Part shown: piece by piece, positions 16,375 to 23,956 of the stretch
Layout: the number at the start of each line of letters is the position of its first letter
Numbering within the stretch: the first letter of the stretch is position 1
NCBI GenBank assembly: GCA_964439835.1
Contig: CAYTPQ010000009.1
Coordinates: forward strand, 1-64,000
Direction: 5' to 3'
Length of the DNA: 64,000 bases
Source of the DNA: JAGNLM01 sp964439835
Lineage (GTDB): Bacteria > Pseudomonadota > Gammaproteobacteria > JAABTG01
Translations under genes and position numbers: made by a program
Notes under the pieces: generated by a model
Told to the model about the DNA's origin: nothing
Databases searched by the model: none
Seen by the model: the letters and a program-made list of their open reading frames with translations, nothing else

Positions 16375-17616
16375 TCAGGCCTTGCGACTCGCCTCCGCGT
16401 GGAGGCGCCGCAACTCCTCTTCGACGCCGGCGGCGTGGGTCAGCTCGGCGACGTTGTGCTTGGCGAAGAACCCCTCGAAGTCGCCGAAGCGCTGCACGTA
16501 CTCGATGATGAGCGAGCTGTGCTCCGAGGCGCTGGAGAAGATCTGCTTCAGGCCCTCTTCCTTGGACCCGATCACGTCGAGCAGGAACTTGCCACCCTGC
16601 TTCTCGATCTCGCGCACCACGTACTCGATATTCTCCAGCCCGTCGCGGTCGCCGTCGCGCACCGCGATGGCAATGTGGTGCAGGCGCGGGCCGTAGTTGC
16701 GAACGAAGTTCTCGGTGGGCGAGGGCAGGCCGTCCAGGTGGTTGACGAAGTATGGCGTGTTGTTGGCGGTGAAGACCTTCGCCGGGCTGCGCAGCTCGGA
16801 GGCGAAGTGCACGCTCTTGGTGACGTTGGTCGAGGAGTTCTGGTCGCGGATGTCGTAGGAGCCCCAGTAGTAGTAGCTCGACCAGGACAGCCACTCCAGG
16901 ATCGCGACCTCCCGGTTCTGGCTGTAGACGCGGGTCGCCAGGTGGTCGATCGGCAGGATCAGGTCGTCGAGGCGCAGCGACTTCTGCAGCTCCTTGGCCC
17001 GCAGGTACACCTCCTGCACGTCGGGGCGGATGCTGCTCACGCCGAGCGCGTACACGCGGATGTGCCCTGCCGGGCGTTCCATGTAGGCGACGATGTTGTG
17101 CGTGTAGGGCGAGGGCTTGGAGACCGACAGGTTGCCCGGCAGCTCCAGCCGGCGGATGTCGTCCTGGGAGAAGAAGCGGAACTCGCGCGACTGCTGCAGC
17201 GAGACCACGCCGTGCAGGTCGTTGACGCGCAGGATCTCGCCCATGTAGCGGCTATTGGGACGTCGCGCGCCGATCGGGTAGACCTCGTTCAGGCTGCGGA
17301 AGATCCCTCGGGTGTTCGCGTCCTTTACCTCACGCAGCAGGATGTCAGGCGAGTCCATGTCCACCCGCAGGACGTGGGTGAAGTGCGACTCGCTCTCCAG
17401 CGTCACCAGGTAGTGGTACGGTGTCATCAGGCACAGCTCGGCGATGTATTCCACCGAGTGCCCGGGGTCGACCGTCAGCATGATCGCTTCCATCTCGCCG
17501 ATCATGTCGGTCAGCCCGACGCGGTCCCGGTCTTCCAGCAGACGCCCGAGGTACTCCTCGAAGAACGGGGAGTTCTTCTTGTCGCCGTTGCGGGGGAAGC
17601 CGAGGGAGTGGGTCAT
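16375..17616 (-). CDS. VOC-superfamily dioxygenase-like protein (HPPD-like C-terminal half)
   Basis: The 413-residue protein resembles 4-hydroxyphenylpyruvate dioxygenase only in its C-terminal half. The three iron ligands of that family can be placed at H225 (LPIDHLATRV), H313 or H314 (RLHHIAIAV) and E372 (LIIEYVQRF), in the right order and spacing. REIEKQGGKFLLD before the last ligand also matches. The first ~215 residues (for example EAIMLTVDPGHSVEYIAE and SVSKPSPYTHNIVAYME) do not look like the normal HPPD N-terminal domain, and I do not recognise them. It starts 10 bp after bcp on the same strand. A non-heme iron oxygenase is likely; the substrate is unknown. Confidence 0.65.
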   Translation of the reverse strand: MTHSLGFPRNGDKKNSPFFEEYLGRLLEDRDRVGLTDMIGEMEAIMLTVDPGHSVEYIAELCLMTPYHYLVTLESESHFTHVLRVDMDSPDILLREVKDANTRGIFRSLNEVYPIGARRPNSRYMGEILRVNDLHGVVSLQQSREFRFFSQDDIRRLELPGNLSVSKPSPYTHNIVAYMERPAGHIRVYALGVSSIRPDVQEVYLRAKELQKSLRLDDLILPIDHLATRVYSQNREVAILEWLSWSSYYYWGSYDIRDQNSSTNVTKSVHFASELRSPAKVFTANNTPYFVNHLDGLPSPTENFVRNYGPRLHHIAIAVRDGDRDGLENIEYVVREIEKQGGKFLLDVIGSKEEGLKQIFSSASEHSSLIIEYVQRFGDFEGFFAKHNVAELTHAAGVEEELRRLHAEASRKA

Positions 17617-17626
17617 GGCGCGCGGG

Positions 17627-18097
17627 TCACTGGGCGGACTTCAACGCCTCGATCACCTGCTGCGGGTGCGACTCGGCCTTGGCCACCTTCTTCCAGTGCT
17701 TCTTCACCTTGCCGTCCGGCCCGACCCAGACGGTCGAGCGGATCACGCCCATGGTCTTCTTGCCGTACATGTTCTTCTCGCCCCACGCGCCGTAGCTCTC
17801 CATCACGGCGTGGTCGGGGTCCGAGAGTAGGGTGAAGGGCAGGCCGTACTTGGTGGCAAACTTCCCGTGGGAGGCGCCGCTGTCGGGAGATATGCCGATC
17901 ACCACCGCGCCGAGGGCCTCGATCTCGCCCCACAGGTCGCGGAACCCGCAGGCCTCCTTGGTGCAGCCGGGGGTGTCGTCCTTCGGGTAGAAGTAGACGA
18001 CGACGTCCTTGCCCTTGAAGTCCTTCAGCGAGACCTTCTTGCCGGAGGCGTCCGTCAGGGTGAACGCCGGCGCCGCCTTACCTTCTTCAATCCCCAT
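17627..18097 (-). CDS. bcp: Thioredoxin-dependent peroxiredoxin Bcp
   Basis: The 156-residue cytoplasmic thiol peroxidase reduces H2O2 and alkyl hydroperoxides. The site DTPGCTKEAC places the peroxidatic cysteine at C45 and the resolving cysteine at C50, the atypical two-Cys arrangement of Bcp/PrxQ. YFYPKDDTPGC and GVIRSTVWVGPDGKV are family signatures. AGAGGAAT lies just before the ATG. It is downstream of slyD across a dispersed hairpin element whose left end is only 21 bp from this start codon, and 10 bp upstream of the VOC dioxygenase-like gene. Confidence 0.95.
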   Translation of the reverse strand: MGIEEGKAAPAFTLTDASGKKVSLKDFKGKDVVVYFYPKDDTPGCTKEACGFRDLWGEIEALGAVVIGISPDSGASHGKFATKYGLPFTLLSDPDHAVMESYGAWGEKNMYGKKTMGVIRSTVWVGPDGKVKKHWKKVAKAESHPQQVIEALKSAQ

Positions 18098-18118
18098 GAT
18101 TCATTCCTCTCGTAGCCT

Positions 18119-18286
18119 GTGAAGACATTGGCCGCCGCTGCGCGGAGTGGCAGGATCCCGGTGCGGTCCCGCGGGACACGCCGTGAATACGTCCCTGTAG
18201 GCTCGGATGCCGTCGTCCAGGCGGCATACGTTCCCGCGAAACCGCCCCGGGATCCTGCTCGAGGTCCGTCACGAAGATCTCTTCAT
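18119..18286. repeat. Dispersed palindromic element, copy 5 (full length)
   Basis: Inner arms CAGGATCCCGGTGCGGT (18151-18167) and 18241-18257 pair at 16 of 17 positions. Outside them the element continues to GTGAAGACAT on the left (18119) and, inverted, ATGAAGAGATCT on the right (ending 18286), giving 168 bp. The core is forward with the GGATGCCG tip. It fills the slyD-bcp gap: 4 bp after the slyD stop, 21 bp before the bcp ATG. Confidence 0.92.
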
Positions 18287-18290
18287 AGGG

Positions 18291-18776
18291 TCAGTGATGG
18301 TGCCCGCCTGGCCCGTGCACGTGGCCGTGGTCGAGCTCTTCCGCAGTGGCCTCGCGCACACCCGCGATCCGCACTGAGAAGTTCAGCGTCACGCCGGCCA
18401 GCGGGTGGTTGCCGTCAATGGTCACCTGTTCGGGGGAGACCTCCACGACGCGCACGATCCGCATCCCGCCGTCGGAGGTCGGCGTGTGGAACATCATCCC
18501 CACTTCGATCTCGTCGTCAGTCTCGAAGCGGTCGCGGGGGACCACCTGGAGCAGGTCCTCGCTGCGCTCGCCGTAACCTTTCTCGGGCAGTACCGTGACG
18601 TCGACCGCGTCACCTTCGGAGAGCCCCTGCAGCGCCTCCTCGAGCCCGGGGATGATGTTGCCCTGGCCGTGGATGTACGCGAGCGGCTCGCCGCCCTCGG
18701 AGGTGTCGAGCACCGTGCCGTCGTCGTCGGTGAGGGTGTAGTCGATGGTGACGACGGTGTTGTTCGCGATCTGCAT
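18291..18776 (-). CDS. slyD: FKBP-type peptidyl-prolyl isomerase SlyD
   Basis: The 161-residue protein is a SlyD-type prolyl isomerase and chaperone. The FKBP part is split by the insert-in-flap domain: VVTIDYTLTDDDGTVLDTSE, then PLAYIHGQGNIIPGLEEAL, then the flap insert, then DGNHPLAGVTLNFSV. The C terminus HGHVHGPGGHHH is a short histidine-rich metal tail, compatible with nickel binding as in hydrogenase maturation. GGAGA five bases before the ATG at 18776 supports that start over the longer reading to 18836. It is 61 bp downstream of gpmI on the same strand. Confidence 0.94.
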   Translation of the reverse strand: MQIANNTVVTIDYTLTDDDGTVLDTSEGGEPLAYIHGQGNIIPGLEEALQGLSEGDAVDVTVLPEKGYGERSEDLLQVVPRDRFETDDEIEVGMMFHTPTSDGGMRIVRVVEVSPEQVTIDGNHPLAGVTLNFSVRIAGVREATAEELDHGHVHGPGGHHH

Positions 18777-18837
18777 GGGGATCTCCGCGGTGAAAACGAG
18801 CCGGCATGATACGCCGGCGCTTGCGAGCGCGTCCAAA

Positions 18838-20367
18838 TCAGAACACCAGCCCGCCCTTGCGCAGCAGGATGCTGCGGCCCGTCATCTCGGGCGGCTGGGG
18901 CAGGTCCAGGAGGTCCAGCACGGTCGGCGCCACGTCGGCCAGTCCGCGACCCACACCGAGGCCCACACCGGGCTCGCCGATCACGAGGAACGGCACGGGG
19001 TAGGCCGTGTGCTGGGTGTGGGGCTCCCCGGTCTCCGGGTCGACCATCTCGTCGCAGTTGCCGTGGTCGGCCGTGAGCAGCACGGTGTAGCCCCGGTGCA
19101 AGGCGGCCTGGATCACGCGGTGCCCCTGCAGGTCCAGGGTCTCTACGGCACGCACGATGGCGTGCCGGGTCGCAGTGTGTCCCACCATGTCGCCGTTGGC
19201 GAAGTTCACCAGCACGAAGTCGTACTGTCCGCCGACGATTGCGGCGATGGTCCGGTCGGCCACCCGCGCCGCGTTCATCTCCGGCTGCTCGTCGTAGGTC
19301 GCGACGTTCGGTGAGGGCACGATGTCCCGGTCCTCGCCGGGGAAGGGCTCCTCGCGCCCGCCGTTGAAGAAGTACGTGACGTGGGGGTACTTCTCGGTCT
19401 CGGCGCAGTGGAACTGCCGCAAGCCGGCGTCGCTGATGACCTCCGCCAGCGTTCTGGCGGGGAAGGTGGGCTGGAACAGGACCGGGAACCCGAGCTTCGG
19501 GTCGTACTCGGTCATGCAATAGACCCGCCGCGGGCTCGCCCCGCGCCGATCGAGCTCCTCGAAGCTCCCCGCGCCCATGGCCGCCGCCAGCTGGCGCGCG
19601 CGGTCAGAGCGGAAGTTGAAGAACAGCACCGGCTCGTCGGCTCCGATACGGCTGACGGCCGGGTCCCCGACCACGGTGGGGACGATGAACTCGTCCCCTT
19701 CACCGCGAGCGTAGGCGTCCTCGACCGCGCGGTAGGCGGTCGGGGCCGCGAGGCCACGGCCGAGGACCATCGCCGCCCAGGCCTTCTCGGTCCGGTCCCA
19801 GTGCTTCGCACGGTCCATGGCGCAGTAGCGGCCGCTCACGGTGGCCACGGCCCCCCGGCCGAGCAGGGCGAGCGCCTCCTCGACGCGCTGCAGGTAGCCG
19901 AGCGCCGAGCGTGGAGGGGTGTCGCGGCCGTCGGTGACCATGTGCACGACCGGCTCGACTTGCGTGTCCTGCAGCAGCTCCAGCAGGTCGAGCAGGTGCT
20001 CGATGTGGGAGTGCACGCCGCCGTCGGAGACGAGGCCCACCAGGTGCAGGCGACGGGCGCCGGCCGTCATCTCCTGCCACACCGGGTTCTCGCGCAACGC
20101 GCCTCCGCGCAACGCGACGGCGATCCGCAGCAGGTCCTGCTCGAGTATCCGGCCCGAGCCGAGGGTCATGTGGCCAACCTCGGAGTTGCCGAACTGCCCA
20201 TCCGGGAGGCCGACCGCGAGGCCGGAGGCCTGCAGCGCGGTGTGCGGGTGGTTGGCGAAGTAGTAGTCGAGGTGCGGGGTGCGGGCGAGCGCCCAGCCGT
20301 TGTTGACGCGGCTTGGGTTGAGCCCGAAGCCGTCGAAGATGACCAGCAATACGGGTCGTCGCTTCAT
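18838..20367 (-). CDS. gpmI: 2,3-bisphosphoglycerate-independent phosphoglycerate mutase
   Basis: The 509-residue cytoplasmic enzyme interconverts 3- and 2-phosphoglycerate through a phosphoserine intermediate and two Mn2+ ions. The nucleophile S62 lies in GQFGNSEVGHMT, and metal ligand D12 in VIFDGFG. The phosphatase half also shows DGRDTPP, FFNFRSDRARQL, NFANGDMVGHT and LTADHGNCDEM. Length is standard. The ATG at 20367 starts the conserved N terminus KRRPVLLVIFDGFG. It is the first gene of a minus-strand run gpmI-slyD-(repeat)-bcp-VOC and diverges from the secreted-protein gene at 20581. Confidence 0.96.
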   Translation of the reverse strand: MKRRPVLLVIFDGFGLNPSRVNNGWALARTPHLDYYFANHPHTALQASGLAVGLPDGQFGNSEVGHMTLGSGRILEQDLLRIAVALRGGALRENPVWQEMTAGARRLHLVGLVSDGGVHSHIEHLLDLLELLQDTQVEPVVHMVTDGRDTPPRSALGYLQRVEEALALLGRGAVATVSGRYCAMDRAKHWDRTEKAWAAMVLGRGLAAPTAYRAVEDAYARGEGDEFIVPTVVGDPAVSRIGADEPVLFFNFRSDRARQLAAAMGAGSFEELDRRGASPRRVYCMTEYDPKLGFPVLFQPTFPARTLAEVISDAGLRQFHCAETEKYPHVTYFFNGGREEPFPGEDRDIVPSPNVATYDEQPEMNAARVADRTIAAIVGGQYDFVLVNFANGDMVGHTATRHAIVRAVETLDLQGHRVIQAALHRGYTVLLTADHGNCDEMVDPETGEPHTQHTAYPVPFLVIGEPGVGLGVGRGLADVAPTVLDLLDLPQPPEMTGRSILLRKGGLVF

Positions 20368-20532
20368 TGTTTCGGGGAGACGGGGTCGTACCGGTGAAGA
20401 TTGGATATTGGATAGGGGGTCGCAATCGCGCAGAGCTTTTAGCACGGCACGTGCCAGTGGGCCAGCCCGCCGGTCCTGTCGGCCCGGCGCCGACGGCCCC
20501 GCCGCCGGCTAGGTGCCACCCCGGACGGGGCC

Positions 20533-20538
20533 TATACT
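20533..20538 (+). promoter_or_regulatory. Candidate -10 box for the secreted cysteine-hairpin gene
   Basis: TATACT lies 43 bp upstream of the ATG at 20581, in the gpmI/secreted-protein divergent interval. No good -35 hexamer stands at the right distance, so an activator or another sigma factor may be involved. Confidence 0.3.
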
Positions 20539-20580
20539 TGACCGCGGTCCTGCGCGGTGCAGGGACGGAGGAGTTCGACA

Positions 20581-21465
20581 ATGAATGCCCATAAGGTTGT
20601 AAGGATGTGCCTGTCGGCGAGTGCGGTCGCGCTGATGATCGGGGCGCCCATGGCGCAGGCTCAGCAAGAGTGCGAGCAGATCCGGCGTGACTGCCTCGAC
20701 TACTGCCGCTACGGGCCGGTGAGCCCGGAGAGCGGGCGGGACTGTAAGAAGGAGTGCCAGAAGAAGGTCGAGGAGTGCCGCAAGGGGATGCGCGGCCAGG
20801 GCGGTGGCGCGCCCTACGGTGCCCCCGCGGCCGGCGCGCCAGGGTACGGTGGCGCACCCACTTATGGTGCCCCTGGCTACGGCGCGCCCGGTTATGGTGC
20901 GCCAGCGTACGGTACCCCCGGCTACGGTGCGCCCGCGTACGGTGCGCCAGGCTACGGCTACGGTGCCCCGGCCTATGGCGCTCCGGCGTCCCAGGCCGCA
21001 CCTCCGGCCGCGCCCGCTGCGGCCGCCCCCGCGCCGGCCGTCCCCGCGGCGCCGGTAGCCCCTGCCGCCCAGGCCCCGGCGCGCCCCGTCGTCCCAGCGC
21101 CGGCCGCACCGGCCCAGGCCCCGGCCCCCACTGCGGCTCCCGCCTATGCTCCGCCGGTCCCGGCCGCCGCTCCCAAGGCCCCGGCCCCCGCGCCGGTCGC
21201 GGCACCGACGTACGTGCCGCCCGCGCCCACCGGCGGCCAGGCTCCGGCCGCTGCCCCTGCGTACGGGCAACCCGCGGTGCCTGCCCAGCCCGCTCGCCCC
21301 GCAGCGCCGGCCCAGCAGCAGCCTGCGCCGGTGACACCGCCGATGCCGCAGAGCGGGGCGCCAGCCGGTGGCACCTACGGTGGGCCGGCCTATGCCCCGC
21401 CGGCCGGTCCGCTCGGCGGCTACGGCAGCCCGAGCTACCCGCCCTACACCGGTGGCTCCCGGTGA
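20581..21465 (+). CDS. Secreted cysteine-hairpin, Gly-Ala-Pro-Tyr repeat and Ala-Pro-rich protein
   Basis: I do not recognise this 294-residue protein. Residues 1-27 are a signal peptide ending AQA. Residues 31-66 hold six cysteines spaced C-x6-C-x3-C-x12-C-x3-C-x6-C, an exact mirror pattern that fits two antiparallel helices tied by three disulfides (31-66, 38-59, 42-55). Residues ~77-135 are tandem GAPGYG / GAPAYG units, and ~140-260 are an Ala/Pro-rich, low-complexity linker like those of periplasmic or wall-spanning proteins. The tail GGYGSPSYPPYTGG again has Gly/Tyr/Pro. GGAGGAG lies about nine bases before the ATG. A stem-loop follows the stop. A role at the cell surface or in the periplasm is inferred. 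Confidence 0.75.
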   Translation: MNAHKVVRMCLSASAVALMIGAPMAQAQQECEQIRRDCLDYCRYGPVSPESGRDCKKECQKKVEECRKGMRGQGGGAPYGAPAAGAPGYGGAPTYGAPGYGAPGYGAPAYGTPGYGAPAYGAPGYGYGAPAYGAPASQAAPPAAPAAAAPAPAVPAAPVAPAAQAPARPVVPAPAAPAQAPAPTAAPAYAPPVPAAAPKAPAPAPVAAPTYVPPAPTGGQAPAAAPAYGQPAVPAQPARPAAPAQQQPAPVTPPMPQSGAPAGGTYGGPAYAPPAGPLGGYGSPSYPPYTGGSR

Positions 21466-21475
21466 GTTAAGGGGT

Positions 21476-21506
21476 CCCCCGGCGGTTGGCGACCGACCGC
21501 CGGGGG
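21476..21506 (+). terminator. Stem-loop after the secreted-protein gene
   Basis: CCCCCGGCGGT (21476-21486) pairs with ACCGCCGGGGG (21496-21506) around a 9-base loop, 11 bp after the stop codon. There is no T tract, so termination is plausible but not certain. The rest of the interval to 21612 shows nothing. Confidence 0.5.
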
Positions 21507-21612
21507 CTGAGGTCGCGTGAAGGACTCATCGCCGCCCGGCCAGATGGTCGTGGCGAGCTTCTTCTCTGGCTCTGGTGTGAGCCGTGCCGGCTGACGGCCG
21601 GGCAACGGCGCG

Positions 21613-23712
21613 TCAGGCGAGACCGAGCACCTTGCGGGCGAGGGCGGGCTCCAGCGGCGCGTAGCTCACGAACTCCATAGAGAATACCCCGCGGCCCTGG
21701 GTCGCCGAGCGCAGGTCCGTGGCGTACCCGAACATCTCGGCGAGCGGCGCCTCGCCGCGGATGATCTGGGCCCCTCCCGGTCCCATCTCGGTGCCGGTGA
21801 TGGCGACCCGGCGCGCCGCGAGCTGCCCGAGGACGTCGCCGGCGTACTCTGCCGGGACCACCACCTCGATCCGAAAGATCGGCTCGAGCAGGGCCGGCAC
21901 GCCCTTCTCCAGACCCTCGCGCATGGCGTGGGCCGCCGCCGCCCGGTAGGCGATGTCGCTCGAGTCCACCTCGTGCCAGGACCCGTCGATCACGCGGACC
22001 CGGACGTCGGTGACCGCGTAGCCGCCAAGCGGCCCGCTCTGGGCGCTGTCGCGCACCCCCTGCTCGATGGCCGGGACGAAGTGGTGCGGGATCACCTTCG
22101 GGTTCACCCGGTTCTGGAAAACGATCCCCGAGCCCCGCTCGCCGGGGGCGAGCTCCAGGATCACGTGCCCGTACTGGCCGTGGCCGCCGGTCTGGCGGAT
22201 GTGCGTGCCCTCGGCCCGGGCCACCGGCGCGGTGATGGTCTCCTTGTAGGTGACCCGCGGCTTGCCGACGTTGATGCGCACGCCGTGCTCGCGCCGCACC
22301 CGGTCGAGCAGGACGTCCAGGTGCAGCTCGCCCATGCCCGCGACCAGGGTCTGGCCGGTACTCTCGTCGGCGGTGACCTGGAAGGTCGGGTCCTCCTCGG
22401 CCAGCGCCCGCAGCGCTGCCTGCATCTGCTCCTGGTCGGCGACGCTGCGGGGCTCCACCGCGATCCGGATGACCGGCTCGGGGAAGGCGATGCTCTCGAG
22501 CACGATCGGGTGCTCGGGCGGGCAGAGAGTGTCGCCGGTGAAGACGCCCTTCATCCCGATCACGGCGCCGATGTCGCCGGCCCCGATTGACTCCAGCTCC
22601 TCGCGCTGGTCGGCGTACATCCGCACCAGCCTCCCGACCCGCTCGCGGCGGTCGCGGGTGGCGTTCAGGACGGTCGCGCCGGCCTTCAGGCGCCCCGAGT
22701 AGACCCGCACATAGGCCAGGTGCCCGGAGTAGGCGTCGGCGGCGAGCTTGAACACCAGCGCTGCCAGCGGCGCGCGCTCGTCCGGGGCGCGCTCCTCCTC
22801 CGCCCCGTCGCGCGGGCGCGTGCCGTGGACGGGTCCCACGTCCAGGGGCGAGGGGAGGAGATCGACCACGGCGTCAAGCAGCGGCTGCACCCCGCGGTTG
22901 CGCAGGGCTGTCCCGCAGAGCACCGGGAACAGCCGGGCGGTGAGAGTCGCGCGCCGCAGGGCCGCCACGAGCTGCTCGCGGCTCGGCTCGACGCCGTCCA
23001 GGTACATGGTGAGCAGCTCGTCGTCGGTCTCGGCGACCTTTTCGACCAGCGTCGTGCGAGCCGCCTGGGCTTCCGCCTGCAGGGCCGGCGGGATCCCGTC
23101 GTACTCGGGTTCCGCCCCCAGCTCGTCGCGCCAGCGCACCGCCCGCCCTTCGATCAGGTCGATCACGCCCTCGAACGCCGACTCGGAGCCGATCGGGATC
23201 TGCAGGGCGACCGGGACGGCGCCGAGACGGGTCTCGATCATCCGCAGGGTGCGCGTGAAGTCGGCCCCGAGCCGGTCCATCTTGTTGACGAAGCAGATCC
23301 GCGGGACCCGGAAGCGGTCGGCCTGGCGCCACACGGTCTCGCTCTGGGGCTCGACCCCCTGGACCGCGTCGAAGACCACAATCCCGCCGTCCAGCACCCG
23401 CAGCGAGCGCTGCACCTCGGCGGTGAAGTCGATGTGCCCGGGGGTGTCGATCAGGTTGATGCGGTGGCCGCGCCACTCGGCGGTGACCGCCGCGGAGACG
23501 ATGGTGATCCCGCGCTCGCGCTCCTGGTCCATCCAGTCGGTGACGGTGTTGCCGTCGTCCACCGTGCCCATCCGGTGGATGCGGCCCGTGTAGTACAGGA
23601 TCCGCTCGGTGGTGGTGGTCTTGCCGGCGTCGATGTGGGCGATGACGCCGATGTTGCGCAGCCGATCGAGGTCGGCCCGGGCCTCGGCGGGGGGCTGGTC
23701 GTGGCGTTTCAT
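21613..23712 (-). CDS. fusA: Translation elongation factor G (stand-alone copy)
   Basis: At 699 residues this is a complete EF-G, the GTPase that moves tRNA and mRNA through the ribosome or splits it with RRF. GTPase motifs are AHIDAGKT (25-32), DTPGHIDF and NKMDR. Domain IV carries GHGQYGHV, and the C-terminal domain has LGQLAARR and MFGYATDLRS. It is not near rpsL, rpsG or tuf. The gene stands alone between a secreted-protein gene and an efflux adaptor, so it is probably a second EF-G paralog such as those specialised for recycling or stress, although I cannot see the main str operon. The ATG at 23712 has no strong ribosome-binding site. Confidence 0.9.
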   Translation of the reverse strand: MKRHDQPPAEARADLDRLRNIGVIAHIDAGKTTTTERILYYTGRIHRMGTVDDGNTVTDWMDQERERGITIVSAAVTAEWRGHRINLIDTPGHIDFTAEVQRSLRVLDGGIVVFDAVQGVEPQSETVWRQADRFRVPRICFVNKMDRLGADFTRTLRMIETRLGAVPVALQIPIGSESAFEGVIDLIEGRAVRWRDELGAEPEYDGIPPALQAEAQAARTTLVEKVAETDDELLTMYLDGVEPSREQLVAALRRATLTARLFPVLCGTALRNRGVQPLLDAVVDLLPSPLDVGPVHGTRPRDGAEEERAPDERAPLAALVFKLAADAYSGHLAYVRVYSGRLKAGATVLNATRDRRERVGRLVRMYADQREELESIGAGDIGAVIGMKGVFTGDTLCPPEHPIVLESIAFPEPVIRIAVEPRSVADQEQMQAALRALAEEDPTFQVTADESTGQTLVAGMGELHLDVLLDRVRREHGVRINVGKPRVTYKETITAPVARAEGTHIRQTGGHGQYGHVILELAPGERGSGIVFQNRVNPKVIPHHFVPAIEQGVRDSAQSGPLGGYAVTDVRVRVIDGSWHEVDSSDIAYRAAAAHAMREGLEKGVPALLEPIFRIEVVVPAEYAGDVLGQLAARRVAITGTEMGPGGAQIIRGEAPLAEMFGYATDLRSATQGRGVFSMEFVSYAPLEPALARKVLGLA

Positions 23713-23781
23713 GGGCGGGGGCTCGGATCGCGAGGCGACAGGGTAGCCGGGGAGAGGCGTGGGTGCCAGCGCTAAAAGCGC

Positions 23782-23950
23782 GTGAAGAAATCGTCGCTGC
23801 CGCCCTCGAGCAGGGTCCCGGTGCGGTTTCGCGGGACCGTCTGACGCTATGGAGGGCGGCAGACGAGCCTACAGGGACGTACTTGCGGCGTGTCCCGCGG
23901 GGCCGCACCGGGACCCTGCACCTCGGCAGGGCGGTGGCCGATTTCTTCAC
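23782..23950. repeat. Dispersed palindromic element, copy 6 (full length)
   Basis: Inner arms GCAGGGTCCCGGTGCGG (23810-23826) and 23903-23919 are perfect reverse complements (17 of 17). The element extends to GTGAAGAAATCG on the left (23782) and its inverted copy CGATTTCTTCAC on the right (ending 23950), 169 bp in all. The core is in reverse orientation. The right end is 6 bp from the stop of the efflux adaptor gene. Confidence 0.95.
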
Positions 23951-23956
23951 CGGCCC

